A stretch of 64,000 nucleotides of DNA, taken from the NCBI RefSeq assembly GCF_019880555.1, contig NZ_JAINVU010000007.1, forward strand, positions 62,001-126,000. The letters are read 5' to 3'. This DNA is from Hephaestia mangrovi (GTDB taxonomy: Bacteria > Pseudomonadota > Alphaproteobacteria > Sphingomonadales > Sphingomonadaceae). The notes beneath the pieces were generated by a model that worked only from the letters and a program-made list of their open reading frames with translations, was not told the origin of the DNA and made no database searches. How positions within the stretch are numbered: position 1 is the first letter of the stretch; each line of letters starts with the position of its first letter. The translations under genes and the position numbers were made by a program. This document shows positions 1 to 9,269 of the stretch, one piece after another.

Positions 1-557
1 GGAATGTTGAGATATTGCGTCCGTGGCGGAACAAGCCTGACGCCGAGAAACTCGGTGAATCGCGTGAAATAATCGTTGCGCGTGGCCCGGCCGATTGCGG
101 TATGGAATGCGGTGTCGGCGTTGACGGCGGCATCGACGTCGCTCGATTGCACCATCGCATCGATCGACGCTGCCATCGCCTTCAGGTCGGTCTCGTTGCG
201 TCTCTCGGCTGCCAGCGCGGCCATCTCGATTTCCAGCGGTGTGCGCATTTCGAACAGCCGGTGGATGTCGTCGATCTCCCGCAATTCCTCGGCGGTTATC
301 TGGAAGGCGCGATAGCGGGCGCCGTCGGCGACATAAGCGCCCGAGCCTCGACGCGATTCAAGCAGTCCGCGGGCGGCGAGTCGCGCGAATGCCTCGCGCA
401 CAACCGTGCGGCTCACTCCCGCGCTGGCGACCACCGCGGCTTCTGTCGGAAAACGGGCTCCCGGCGGCAGCTCGCCCGACATGACGCGCCGTTCGAAATG
501 GTCAACCAATTCATCAGCAAGCGCGGTCGCTTTCGTTATCGGGCCGGTCTTGGTCAC
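1..557 (-). CDS. GntR family regulator with FCD domain (partial, C-terminus off the left edge)
   Basis: The reverse strand reads open from a GTG at 557 (preceded by GGAGCGAG) to the window edge, giving 185 residues without a stop. Residues about 8-75 form a GntR winged helix-turn-helix (FERRVMSGELPPGARFPTE, then SRTVVREAFARL and RRGSGAYV). From about residue 85 an FCD ligand-binding domain begins, with its typical helix NADTAFHTAIGRATRN that carries metal-ligand Asp and His residues. Such regulators usually bind sugar acids or related carboxylates and repress nearby catabolic genes. It lies upstream of, and on the same strand as, the GH105 gene, so control of the uronate genes is likely but inferred. 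The last part of the FCD domain is missing only because of the window boundary. Confidence 0.88.
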   Translation of the reverse strand, partial: MTKTGPITKATALADELVDHFERRVMSGELPPGARFPTEAAVVASAGVSRTVVREAFARLAARGLLESRRGSGAYVADGARYRAFQITAEELREIDDIHRLFEMRTPLEIEMAALAAERRNETDLKAMAASIDAMVQSSDVDAAVNADTAFHTAIGRATRNDYFTRFTEFLGVRLVPPRTQYLNI

Positions 558-763
558 GGACGGGTATCTCGCTCCAAATCGTGGGACGAGCAAGCCTTAA
601 GCCCGAGGCGGCGACAAGGATGCCGCTGCGACCGGCGTGGCCGCAGCGGCGTAGGGGGCAAGGCCGGGGAGGATGTCCGCCTTGCCTGGACCTGATGATG
701 GAGCATCCGGCATCACCCAGGCGCTGGACCCGATCGAAGCCGGAATTGCCGGGAACGGCCGCT
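558..763. other. intergenic, no gene recognised
   Basis: About 200 bases between the partial GntR gene and the end of the GH105 gene. Short open frames cross it on both strands but none has a plausible start or domain. It should hold the promoter of the GntR gene, and I see no clear -35/-10 pair. Confidence 0.4.
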
Positions 764-1888
764 TCAATGCCTCCGATCCTCCCGGGCGAGCGAATAGACT
801 GCGCTACCAGCGAGCAACAACGCGCCCGAACCATAGAATTGGGTAGCCGACGCAGATGCCGTGTCGGGGCGGTCGCCCACTTGCTGCACCCAGCCGAGCA
901 TGCCGTTCGGCTGGACGGCGCGTTCGAGCGCCTGCCATCCGCGAACGACTATGGGCTGGTAAGTCGCGCGATCGAGCACGCCGAGTGAGATGCCGCTCGC
1001 CAGGGCGTAGGTGAACAGCGCCGTGCCGCTGCTCTCGGGTTGCTTGGCTTCGGTGTCGAGCAGTGAGGCGGACCAATAACCGTCCGGCTTTTGCAGCGCG
1101 GCGATCCGGCCGGCCATCGTGCGGAACAGGGTGCGATAATAGACGCGGCTTGGATCATCTGCCGGCAACGTATGGAGAATGCGGGCGAGCCCCGCCAACA
1201 CCCACCCGTTACCGCGCGACCAGAACAGCTTACGCCCGGCATCGTCGCGGCGGTCGAAAAAGCGGCTGTCGCGGAAAAACAGGCGTTCGCGCGGATCGAA
1301 AAGATATTGCGCGGTCGCGCGAAATTCCTGATCCGCGAAAGCCCCGTAGCGTGGATCGCCGGTCAGCTTGCTCAAGGCGAACAGCGTTGGCGGCGCCATG
1401 AACAGCGCATCGCACCAGCACCAGCGGGTGGTGCAGGGCGGGTCACCATGGCCGCTCGGGTCAGGTATGAAGGCCAGGTCGTTGGTCGGCCGGTGCGCCA
1501 GCAGATAGTCGTAATAACGCTGCATCGGCGCCAGCGCCGCCTTGCCGGCGCCATGCACCGCTGCCCATGCCCAAATCTGGCCGATCAATTGATCGTCGGC
1601 ATGGAACGGTCGACTGCCGAGCTGCCAGCGCTGTTGCCTGCCGAGCGCGAGAATTGGCGTGCGGTAGCGTGGGTCCCGATCAGCCAACGCGGTCATGCCG
1701 AGCCAGAATGTCGCTTGCTGCCAATCGAGCGGGTTAAGCGCGCCGGCATTGGCTGCGGGCATATGCGCGATAGAATCGCGATGCGCGAGCTGCCAGTTCG
1801 CCACGCGCTCGGTGGTGTGGAGGATCGAGCCGGGCGCGGGCAGCGTCGGTGCCGCCGCCACGGCGACTGTGATCAGCGCGGTCAGCAC
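764..1888 (-). CDS. GH105 unsaturated glycuronyl (rhamnogalacturonyl) hydrolase
   Basis: A 374-residue protein of the GH88/GH105 (alpha/alpha)6-barrel type, which hydrates and removes the 4,5-unsaturated uronic acid left at the non-reducing end by polysaccharide lyases. Key features are HADDQLIGQ (Asp98/Asp99) and RWCWCDALFMAPP with Asp160, the positions of the two catalytic Asp residues of YteR-type enzymes, followed by FWSRGNGWVLAGL. Length is normal for the family. The start is a GTG at 1888; an in-frame TGA lies seven codons upstream, so little extension is possible. The N-terminus is a short hydrophobic segment ending AVAAAP, consistent with export. It is divergent from manD and shares its promoter region. 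The exact substrate (rhamnogalacturonan, glucuronan or other) cannot be told. Confidence 0.85.
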   Translation of the reverse strand: MLTALITVAVAAAPTLPAPGSILHTTERVANWQLAHRDSIAHMPAANAGALNPLDWQQATFWLGMTALADRDPRYRTPILALGRQQRWQLGSRPFHADDQLIGQIWAWAAVHGAGKAALAPMQRYYDYLLAHRPTNDLAFIPDPSGHGDPPCTTRWCWCDALFMAPPTLFALSKLTGDPRYGAFADQEFRATAQYLFDPRERLFFRDSRFFDRRDDAGRKLFWSRGNGWVLAGLARILHTLPADDPSRVYYRTLFRTMAGRIAALQKPDGYWSASLLDTEAKQPESSGTALFTYALASGISLGVLDRATYQPIVVRGWQALERAVQPNGMLGWVQQVGDRPDTASASATQFYGSGALLLAGSAVYSLAREDRRH

Positions 1889-2018
1889 GAGCGTGCAGCC
1901 GCAACGCGCTCACCGTCACCCGCTGCGTCCATGCGGGTTGCAAATCGGCTTGTGGTCATTTCTCTCCCCCGGGACATATTTCAAAATTTCCACCGGTGTC
2001 ACTGGTATTGTCGAGCAA

Positions 2019-2035
2019 AAGTTGTATGTCAACTT
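2019..2035. promoter_or_regulatory. inverted repeat, candidate GntR operator between GH105 and manD
   Basis: The divergent region holds AAGTTG-TATGT-CAACTT, a perfect 6-bp inverted repeat that extends to near-symmetry as GCAAAAGTTG and CAACTTTGC. It sits about 40 bases before the manD start. FCD-type GntR proteins usually bind short palindromes of this kind, and two such regulators are encoded nearby, so it is a reasonable operator candidate. No footprint is known. Confidence 0.45.
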
Positions 2036-2073
2036 TGCGGGCGACGGAGCATTGCCGCTGAACAGGAGGGAAC

Positions 2074-3285
2074 GTGCCGCGTATCATCGGATCCCGGGTC
2101 ATCGTCACTTGCCCCGGGCGCAATTTCGTGACGTTGAAGATCGAGACCGACGAGGGCGTCTACGGGCTGGGTGATGCCACGTTGAACGGGCGCGAGCTCG
2201 CCGTGGCTTCATACCTTGCCGAACATGTCGTGCCGTGCCTGATCGGGCGCGATGCCCATCGCATAGAGGACGTGTGGCAATTCCTGTATCGTGGCGCCTA
2301 TTGGCGGCGCGGGCCCGTGACGATGGCGGCGATCGCGGCGGTGGACACCGCATTGTGGGACATCAAGGGCAAGCTGGCCGGCCTGCCCGTCTATCAGTTG
2401 CTCGGCGGGGCCAGCCGTGACGGCGTGATGGTCTATGGCCATGCCAATGGCAGGGACATCGCCGACACGGTAGCCGCGGCGCAGCACTATAAGGAATTGG
2501 GATACAAGGCGATTCGGCTGCAATCGGGGGTGCCGGGGCTGGCCTCGACCTATGGCGTGTCGAAGGACCGCTATTTCTACGAGCCCGCCGATGCCGATCT
2601 GCCGACCGAGAATGTGTGGTCGACAGAGAAATACATGCGTTCGGTGCCCCCGCTGTTCGAGGCGGCGCGCGAGGCGCTGGGATGGGATGTCCACCTGCTT
2701 CATGACATCCATCATCGGCTGACGCCGATCGAGGCGGGCCGCCTTGGCAAGGACCTGGAGGTCTATCGTCCGTTCTGGCTGGAGGATGCGACGCCGGCGG
2801 AGAACCAGGCGAACTTCCGGCTGATCCGCCAGCATACGACCACGCCGCTCGCGGTAGGCGAAATTTTCAACTCGATCTGGGACGCCAAGCAGCTGATTGA
2901 GGAGCAATTGATCGATTATGTCCGCGCAACGGTCGTCCATGCCGGCGGTATCAGCCATTTGAAGAAACTGGCGAGCTTTGCCGAGCTGCACAATGTCCGC
3001 ACCGGCTGCCACGGCGCGACCGATCTGTCGCCGGTCTGCATGGCCGCCGCGCTGCACTTCGACCTGGCGATCCCGAACTTCGGCGTACAGGAATATATGC
3101 GCCACACCGAGGAAACCGACGCGGTATTCCCGCACGCATATCGCTTCGAAGACGGCATGATGCATCCCGGCGACGCGCCGGGGCTTGGCGTCGACATCAA
3201 TGAAAAGCTCGCTGCGAAATATGAATACAAGCGCGCGTTCCTGCCGGTGAACCGGCTGGAAGACGGGACGATGTTCAACTGGTGA
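2074..3285 (+). CDS. manD: D-mannonate dehydratase, enolase superfamily
   Basis: A 403-residue cytoplasmic enzyme converting D-mannonate to 2-keto-3-deoxy-D-gluconate (KDG). It matches the ManD/RspA family throughout: Arg148 and Tyr160, LLHDIHHR with Asp211 and His213, [11 protein letters not shown] with Glu237, VGEIFNS with Glu263, and [13 protein letters not shown] near the C-terminus. These lie one residue beyond the catalytic and metal-binding positions I recall for the Novosphingobium aromaticivorans enzyme. The start is GTG at 2074, chosen because AGGAGGG lies seven to eight bases upstream. It is followed after 19 bases by the DUF4861 gene, probably co-transcribed. Some RspA members dehydrate D-gluconate or have little activity, so the substrate is likely rather than certain. 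Confidence 0.92.
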   Translation: MPRIIGSRVIVTCPGRNFVTLKIETDEGVYGLGDATLNGRELAVASYLAEHVVPCLIGRDAHRIEDVWQFLYRGAYWRRGPVTMAAIAAVDTALWDIKGKLAGLPVYQLLGGASRDGVMVYGHANGRDIADTVAAAQHYKELGYKAIRLQSGVPGLASTYGVSKDRYFYEPADADLPTENVWSTEKYMRSVPPLFEAAREALGWDVHLLHDIHHRLTPIEAGRLGKDLEVYRPFWLEDATPAENQANFRLIRQHTTTPLAVGEIFNSIWDAKQLIEEQLIDYVRATVVHAGGISHLKKLASFAELHNVRTGCHGATDLSPVCMAAALHFDLAIPNFGVQEYMRHTEETDAVFPHAYRFEDGMMHPGDAPGLGVDINEKLAAKYEYKRAFLPVNRLEDGTMFNW

Positions 3286-3304
3286 AACGGATCGGGAGAG
3301 GGCG

Positions 3305-4237
3305 ATGATCGGACGTCTGGTCGCAATGGCGACGCTGTTGGCGCTTACGGCGGGTGCTGCGCCGCGGCCTTCCCCGATGCCGATTTCGGCCAAATCGACA
3401 TTGCCGCCACCGAGCCCGCAAGAGCGCAAGAAACGCGCGGAAGTCGTTTTCGCGCCTTATCGCTATGGCGATATCCTGTGGGAAAACGATCGCACCGCAC
3501 ACCGCATCTACGGCCGTCCGCTCGAGGCGATCGAGCCGCCCTCGAGCTCCGGCATCGATGCGTGGGGCAAGAGCGTCCCGTGGCCGTTTGCCGATCGCCA
3601 GCTGCGCACGGGCGATCAGCATGAAAATCACGGCGAGGGACTCGATTTCTATAACGTCGACACGTCACGCGGCGCCGGCGGTCTCGGCATCTGGCAGGAC
3701 CACAAGCTGTGGGTGTCACGCAACTATGCGCATTATCGCATTCTCCAGAATGGTCCCGACGTCGCTTCGTTCGAGGTCAGCTACGATCCATGGCCCGTGG
3801 GCGTCGACCGCAAGGTATGGGAAACGCGTCGCTTCACGCTACCAGCGGGAACCAATTTCACCCGCATGGTTTCGACAATATCGAGCGATAAGCCGGATCC
3901 GCTGGTGGTCGGCATCGGCATTGCCAAGCGTCCCACCGACCCGGTGAAGCTGGGCAATTTCGATGCCGATGCAAAGACCGGGCGGTTCGTATGGTGGGGG
4001 CCGACCAACCCTGGCAAAGGCGCAATGGGCGTCGCAATCATGGTCGACCCGCAGCAAGTAGTCGGCGTTACCGCTGACTTCGATAACTATCTCGTTCTGG
4101 TGACAGTGCAGCCGGGGAAGCCATTCGTCTATTATTCGGGTGCGGCCTGGTCTCGAGGGGGTGACATCCAGACCATGAAGCAATGGAAAGACTACGTCTA
4201 TCGCCAACGGCCCAATTTCGCGCCGGGAGATCGATAG
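3305..4237 (+). CDS. DUF4861-like exported protein
   Basis: A 310-residue protein with an N-terminal signal peptide (hydrophobic run MATLLALTAGAAP). The body resembles the DUF4861 family often found beside GH88/GH105 and polysaccharide lyase genes: an early YGDILWENDRTAHRIYG segment, an HENHGEGLDFYNVD segment, and a C-terminal FVYYSGAAWSRGGD followed by a Trp-rich helix. The family is thought to be periplasmic and carbohydrate-related, but I know of no assigned reaction to lean on. Its position directly after manD and near GH105 supports a role in uronate-containing glycan breakdown. The start at 3305 follows a GGGAGAGGGCG ribosome site. Confidence 0.7.
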   Translation: MIGRLVAMATLLALTAGAAPRPSPMPISAKSTLPPPSPQERKKRAEVVFAPYRYGDILWENDRTAHRIYGRPLEAIEPPSSSGIDAWGKSVPWPFADRQLRTGDQHENHGEGLDFYNVDTSRGAGGLGIWQDHKLWVSRNYAHYRILQNGPDVASFEVSYDPWPVGVDRKVWETRRFTLPAGTNFTRMVSTISSDKPDPLVVGIGIAKRPTDPVKLGNFDADAKTGRFVWWGPTNPGKGAMGVAIMVDPQQVVGVTADFDNYLVLVTVQPGKPFVYYSGAAWSRGGDIQTMKQWKDYVYRQRPNFAPGDR

Positions 4238-4590
4238 CGGCTCACCAAATCTTTGTAAGATCGCCCCAAAAAACGATTGGTGCCTTGAACCAGCTCCGTG
4301 GAAGGACTCCCTACCGCGTTGCGGAGCTATTTGCTTTGTGGCAAGCCACCTTGCCGTCGGCCATGGGCCTGCCGATACGACGCGCACGCACGCCCTTGCC
4401 GCCCGCGTTTTGCCTGCGTCGATGAGATCGAAAATGCGTCGTCATTGGTAACGGCGAGAATGCAGGCCGCCGAGACCGATGTACGAGCGAGGGTCGCGAA
4501 ATCCGGTTGGCCATTGCGCAAGCTGGTTCCGGCCGGAAGGGTGAGGAGCCGAAGGCCGCAAACCAGTTCTACGCCGGAGACCGGCGATGG
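4238..4590. other. intergenic between convergent genes, nothing recognised
   Basis: About 350 bases between the ends of the DUF4861 gene (+) and the GntR gene (-). Several short open frames pass through on both strands, but none has a ribosome site or a recognisable protein. No clear hairpin with a T-run was found. Confidence 0.4.
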
Positions 4591-5334
4591 TCAGCCGAGT
4601 TGCGCGCTCATCAGAAAGCGCGCGCGGCTGGCGGCGGCGCGGTTCTGGATCTCCTCGATCGCGCGCTGTTCGGTCGCATCCAGCATGGCGGCGAGCAGCC
4701 GGTTGAAATGCTGGCGCATCGCCAGGCGCGCCGCGGCTGAATCGTGCGCGACAAGCGCATCGACGATCGCGGCATGCTCGCGCTGACGGGTTGCGCCGTC
4801 ATGGTGACAGATCGCGGCATGCGTATCGCGCACGCCGGGCAGCTCCGTGCGAAATCGCCACAACGTCTTGATAACGTGGATGATCGCCTTGTTGCCCGAA
4901 GCCGCCGCGATCGTCAGGTGAAAGTTGCGGTCGATCTCGGTGGCGCGCTCATCATCGTCGATGTCGGCCGCCATTTCGTCGAGCAACTGGCGTAGCAGCG
5001 CCAGATCATCCTCGCCGATGATCGGGGCGGCGAGCGCAGCGGCTTCGGATTCGAACAGCGAACGGGCCTCGGTCAATTCGAAGGCGCTGATCTCCGGCAA
5101 ACGGTCGTCATCGGGCTGCTCTTCCGAAACATAGACTCCCGAGCCGGTCTTGATGCGGATACGGCCCGTCGCCTGGAGCGCGATCTCGGCTTCGCGAATG
5201 GTAACCCGGCTGACGTCGAACCGCTCGGCCAGCTCGCGCTCACCGGGAAGTCGCGAACCGGGGGGGAACACGCCATCGTCAATCAGCGCAATGATGCGAT
5301 CGGCAATGTCCTGGAAAAGTCGTCGTCCCGCCAT
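4591..5334 (-). CDS. GntR/FadR family transcriptional regulator (FCD domain)
   Basis: A 247-residue DNA-binding regulator. Residues 5-72 form the winged helix-turn-helix (FPPGSRLPGERELAERF, SRVTIREAEIAL, TGSGVYV). Residues 85-225 form an all-helical FCD domain with EIDRNFHLTIAAASGN, REHAAIVDAL and MRQHF, whose Asp and His residues commonly bind a metal that contacts a sugar-acid ligand. It sits immediately after the start of the transcription unit for the TonB receptor region, 78 bases from the 3' end of the receptor gene and on the same strand. It probably controls this uronate locus by sensing a uronate or KDG-type compound, by analogy with UxuR/ExuR-like regulators. It differs from the other GntR protein in this window. 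Confidence 0.9.
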   Translation of the reverse strand: MAGRRLFQDIADRIIALIDDGVFPPGSRLPGERELAERFDVSRVTIREAEIALQATGRIRIKTGSGVYVSEEQPDDDRLPEISAFELTEARSLFESEAAALAAPIIGEDDLALLRQLLDEMAADIDDDERATEIDRNFHLTIAAASGNKAIIHVIKTLWRFRTELPGVRDTHAAICHHDGATRQREHAAIVDALVAHDSAAARLAMRQHFNRLLAAMLDATEQRAIEEIQNRAAASRARFLMSAQLG

Positions 5335-5412
5335 CGGTTCGTTCTCATCGTTCCTACCCGATTGTCTTACCGCTCATGCGCTCAAGCGCAAGCCTCAGGC
5401 CACATGCGCGCA

Positions 5413-8286
5413 TCAGAATCGGACCCGCGCACCGATGAAGAATTTCGACCCGTAATAATAATATTGCCGGACGCTGCCGTAGACGGGCATGTAATCGATG
5501 CGGTTCTCGTTGAACAGGTTGAGCGCCTGGAATTCGAGGCGGAGATTGCGGTTGACGTCGTACGAGGCACGCAGGTCGAACGTCCCGACCGGGCTGACAT
5601 AACGCAGCTGTGCATTGCCGCCGACGAAGTCCTGAAAGTAATGTGATCGGTAATTGTAGATGCCCTGCACCGACAGCCCGCCAATCTCGTAGTAAAGCTG
5701 CGCCGACAGCACGTCCTTCGAATAGCCGGTGATGTTGGCGGGCGGGATGATCCCCGGTGTTACCGTACCGGTGGTGGGATCGACCACGTCGCCGAGCCGG
5801 ATATCGTAATTCCTGAAGTTCGACAAAGCGTGGCTGTAGCTGATCTTGCCGCCGAACCCGTCGAGCGGGTGGGGCAGCCAGGAAAAGCGGTTGGCCAGCG
5901 TCAGCTCGATGCCGTAGATGTGGCTCTTCTGCGTGCTGTTCTGCCGCTGCGTCACCGGCACGGTGACGGTTTCGCCGCCTATCACGAAATCCTCGTCGCG
6001 CACGACGGGAATGAAGCCGCCGGCGAATTGCTTGTAATAGAGCGTGCCGGCGACGATCGTGTCCTTGTTGGGATACCATTCGAGCGCGAGATCGCCGTTC
6101 CATGACATGATCGGCTGCAACTTCGGGCTGCCGCTCGCGGTGATCTGATCGATGGCGTCGGCGACCGAGGTGAAGTCGGTGCCGTCCGCAAGGCGGATGT
6201 CGCGACCGGCGCTGAGATCGGTCGGTGCCGGCCGCGACATCGCGCGATAGGCGGCGGCGCGGAAGATGACGTCGCGGCGCAGCTCGAAATTGGCGTTGAT
6301 GCTGGGCAGGACGCGGAAATAATGGTTCTTGATCGAAACGCCCGTGAAATCGCCAGTCGGTTCGAGCCGGATCGAGCCGTCGGGGTTGGTCACCACCTCA
6401 AGATCGCTGCGTAGCCCGCGTGAGACGAGGCTCGTATCGACCACGCGGACGCCGAAATTGCCGCGGATCGGGGTCGCGCCGAGCATGCTGTCATAGGTGC
6501 CCATGACATAGCCGGCCCACACCTTCTCGGTCACGTCGGTGCTGTCGATCCCGCGCGTGTCGGCGGGCGGGCCGGGATCCTCGGTGCCGAGATAATGCTG
6601 GAACTGGCACAGCGTGTCGAAGGTCGCCCACGATGTGACCGACCGGTCCGGCGCGTCGGCCATATATCCCTGTTGCGGGAAATAGGTGCGGCAGGCCTCA
6701 TTGACCTCGGCGTCCAGCGAGCGGTCGTTCTGGGTGATCTCGTTGCGGCTCGAATTGGCGGTGGTGTGGCGCCATGAATAGCGCGCGCCGGCCTTGAGCT
6801 GTTTGAGGAATCCGCCGACGTCGTAGGCGACATCGCCACGAGCGGCGTAGATCGTGTCGCGATTCTCGTCGTCGTCGCGGCGGAAGCGCGCATCGTCGCT
6901 GAACAGCGTCCAGTCATTGGGATCGAAGCGCGGATCGAACGTGACGGTCGGCAACGCGCCGGTCGCGTCGTAGACATAGGGGATGCGCTGATTGTTGATC
7001 GGCGTCTTGTCGTTGTAGATGTCCTTGGCGTCGGTCCTCAGCCGCGTCTGGCGCTGGATGGTGCTGCGCTTGGTGTGCGAATAGGACAGATCGGCATCGA
7101 CCGTCAGGCGATCGACCGGACGCCACGAGACGTCGCCGCCGATGCCGGTATAGGTCTCGAACCGCTCGTAATAATTGCCGTTGGCTTCGACCGAGCTGGT
7201 CCCTTCGTCGTGCAGCAACCGATGCTGGTCGTCATATTGGACGTTCTGGAGATTGTAGGTCGGCTCGGACAGGTTCAGGTCGTGCCGATCCTCGATATAG
7301 TGGCGCTTCGAATATTGCGTGTCGATGTTGATATCGAGCGTGTCGGTCGGTTTCCACTGCAGGCCGCCGATGAAGGCGTCGAGCTTGTCGGTCTGGCTGA
7401 TCTGGCGGAACGCGAGCGAGTTCGGCGCGAGATAGAAGGGCGCGCCGGCGGCGGCGTCCTCACGCGAGACCTCGTTGCACTTCTTGGCCGAAGGATTTTC
7501 CGGATCGCAGGCGAACCAGGTGCTGCTGCCCGCCACCGTCTCTTCGGGTTCGTTGATGTCGCGATGCTGATAGCCGAGCGAGATGCCGACATCGCCGAGC
7601 GCGCCGAGATGGAACTGGTCGATATAGCTCGCGGTGCCGCGCCAGCCCCAGCCGCTCGCGCCGCGGATGCGGTTCTCATAGGGGTTGTAATTGGCCTTCA
7701 CGTCGGCCGAGATCAGTCGCTTGCCGTAATCGAGCGGGTGGATCGTGCCGAGCTCGATCGTGCCCGCCACGCCGCCCTCGATCAGATCGGCTTGCTGCGA
7801 CTTGTAGATTTCGATCTTGTTGATCAGCTCGGACGGGAACTGGCTGAAGTTGACCGAGCGATCGCCGCTGCCGTTGGTCGCCTCGCGGCCGTTGAAGGTG
7901 GCGTTGCTGAGGAACGGGCCGAGGCCGCGCAGCGCGATCTCTGTGGCCTCGCCGTGATCGCGATGGCTGGTCGCGCCGGTGATCGATTCGATCGCGTCGC
8001 CGATCGACAGCGCCGGCAGGTCGCCGATCTGCTGCGAATCGAGCGCATCGACGATCGCATTCTCGTTGCGCTTGACCGCGATCGAGGTCTGCAGCGTCTG
8101 GCGGATGCCGGTGACGGTGATTTCCGGGGGCGCGGCATCGGGGGTGGTCGCCTGTGCCTGATCGGCGGGCGCGGCCTGGCCCTGGGCGAGCGAGGCGGCG
8201 CCGAGGTACCATAAGGCGACGCCGCCCTTGAAACCGATGTGCCCCATGCGGCGAACGCACGTCGAGCGACGATCACGATGTGTCAC
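5413..8286 (-). CDS. TonB-dependent receptor, probable oligosaccharide importer
   Basis: A 957-residue outer-membrane receptor. It has an N-terminal signal peptide ending near residue 36 (SLAQG), a TonB-box-like ITVTGIRQTL at 56-65, a plug domain (ALSIGDAIESITG, ALRGLGPFLSNATFNGR, IEIYKSQQADLIEGGVAG), and a long beta-barrel ending in an aromatic-rich strand with terminal Phe. The GTG start at 8286 is supported by AGGGAGGGGA upstream. The plug pattern is that of the large receptors that alphaproteobacteria use for glycans, not that of siderophore receptors. Its place between the alginate operon and the GntR regulator suggests uptake of alginate or related oligouronates. It has its own 125-base leader. 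Confidence 0.9.
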   Translation of the reverse strand: MTHRDRRSTCVRRMGHIGFKGGVALWYLGAASLAQGQAAPADQAQATTPDAAPPEITVTGIRQTLQTSIAVKRNENAIVDALDSQQIGDLPALSIGDAIESITGATSHRDHGEATEIALRGLGPFLSNATFNGREATNGSGDRSVNFSQFPSELINKIEIYKSQQADLIEGGVAGTIELGTIHPLDYGKRLISADVKANYNPYENRIRGASGWGWRGTASYIDQFHLGALGDVGISLGYQHRDINEPEETVAGSSTWFACDPENPSAKKCNEVSREDAAAGAPFYLAPNSLAFRQISQTDKLDAFIGGLQWKPTDTLDINIDTQYSKRHYIEDRHDLNLSEPTYNLQNVQYDDQHRLLHDEGTSSVEANGNYYERFETYTGIGGDVSWRPVDRLTVDADLSYSHTKRSTIQRQTRLRTDAKDIYNDKTPINNQRIPYVYDATGALPTVTFDPRFDPNDWTLFSDDARFRRDDDENRDTIYAARGDVAYDVGGFLKQLKAGARYSWRHTTANSSRNEITQNDRSLDAEVNEACRTYFPQQGYMADAPDRSVTSWATFDTLCQFQHYLGTEDPGPPADTRGIDSTDVTEKVWAGYVMGTYDSMLGATPIRGNFGVRVVDTSLVSRGLRSDLEVVTNPDGSIRLEPTGDFTGVSIKNHYFRVLPSINANFELRRDVIFRAAAYRAMSRPAPTDLSAGRDIRLADGTDFTSVADAIDQITASGSPKLQPIMSWNGDLALEWYPNKDTIVAGTLYYKQFAGGFIPVVRDEDFVIGGETVTVPVTQRQNSTQKSHIYGIELTLANRFSWLPHPLDGFGGKISYSHALSNFRNYDIRLGDVVDPTTGTVTPGIIPPANITGYSKDVLSAQLYYEIGGLSVQGIYNYRSHYFQDFVGGNAQLRYVSPVGTFDLRASYDVNRNLRLEFQALNLFNENRIDYMPVYGSVRQYYYYGSKFFIGARVRF

Positions 8287-8387
8287 GATTATCCCCTCCC
8301 TTGTTATGTGCCGGTCGACCGATCCGTGTTTACGATTTCGTCGACGCAGATTTGCTGATTTTTGCAGACCAAATTTGAGAGATTTCT

Positions 8388-8396
8388 ATACCAATT
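8388..8396. promoter_or_regulatory. ATACCAATT motif upstream of the TonB receptor, shared with the PL6 promoter
   Basis: The leader of the receptor contains ATACCAATT (AATTGGTAT on the other strand). The same nine bases occur at 15863-15871 upstream of the PL6 gene, and a related TGGTAT occurs before manD at about 2003. UxuR-type regulators recognise palindromes built on this half-site, so it may be a shared GntR site. This is based on three short matches only. Confidence 0.35.
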
Positions 8397-8411
8397 GTTG
8401 GCTGGACCGCT

Positions 8412-9269
8412 TCACGGCACCAATTGGCTGCGCAGCGCCGGCACCGCCTTGGCGAGATCGTCGGCGACGATACGGGCGACCGTCCGGGCGCCGGTATCGC
8501 CGAGATGCGTGTAATCGAACTTGCGCATGATCTGGCCGTGCGGGCCGTCCGGCGTGGTCGGCACGTCGGGCAGTCGCGCCTCGTCCTTCGGGCGCGGCGG
8601 CAACGTGGTGCCCGTTTTGGCGGCGGCGCGTTCCGCGGGCAGCGGCGCGGTCATCGCCAGGCTCATCGCCTCGACCGGCCCCATCCGCTGGACGAGCGCG
8701 GCGCTATCGGCGTTGAGGTCGACCAGCGGGGTATCGGTCGCCTTGGCGACAGCGCGCACCTCGTCCGCCCAGGGAGCGAGCGTGTTCTGCAGCTTGCCCG
8801 CCTTGAAGTCGCGGCGGCTGAGCGGGGTGATCAGCACCGGAATCGCGCCGGCGGCGCGCACCTCGACGACATAGCGGCGCAGATTGGCGGGGAACTCGGT
8901 GGTGCGGTCGGTCCAGCGCTCGGGCGCCGAGGACTGGTCGTTATGGCCGAACTGGATGAGGACGTAGGTCCTGGCATAACCCGGCACGCGCGCCTCGGCC
9001 AAGGCGATGGCCCATGAGCCTTCCTGGCGATAGCTGCGCGTGCTGCGACCGCCGCGCCCGAGGTTGAGGCAGGCGGCCGACGACTTGACGTGTTCGGCGC
9101 AGAACATCGACGCCCAGCCGCTGCCCGGCGCCATCGTCGAATCGCCGACCAGGATGATCTTCTCCGCGCGGATCGGCGGCGCGTCGGTGCGCGGGCGCTG
9201 TGCGGCTGGCGCGGCGGTGGCGCCGACCAGCGCAAGCCCGGCGGCGACGGCGAGCGCGACGCGCCTCAT
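8412..9269 (-). CDS. SGNH acetylesterase of the rhamnogalacturonan acetylesterase type (CE12-like)
   Basis: A 285-residue exported esterase with signal peptide ([19 protein letters not shown]). SGNH blocks are complete: [13 protein letters not shown] with nucleophile Ser44, the Gly block [19 protein letters not shown] with Asn110, and the C-terminal DYTHLG with Asp252 and His255. Members of this family remove O-acetyl groups from pectic or other polysaccharides. Here it is the last gene of the PL6-PL17-MFS-SDR operon, and its ATG overlaps the SDR stop by ATGA. Bacterial alginate is O-acetylated on mannuronate, so deacetylation of alginate is an attractive inferred role; pectin remains possible. 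Confidence 0.85.
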   Translation of the reverse strand: MRRVALAVAAGLALVGATAAPAAQRPRTDAPPIRAEKIILVGDSTMAPGSGWASMFCAEHVKSSAACLNLGRGGRSTRSYRQEGSWAIALAEARVPGYARTYVLIQFGHNDQSSAPERWTDRTTEFPANLRRYVVEVRAAGAIPVLITPLSRRDFKAGKLQNTLAPWADEVRAVAKATDTPLVDLNADSAALVQRMGPVEAMSLAMTAPLPAERAAAKTGTTLPPRPKDEARLPDVPTTPDGPHGQIMRKFDYTHLGDTGARTVARIVADDLAKAVPALRSQLVP

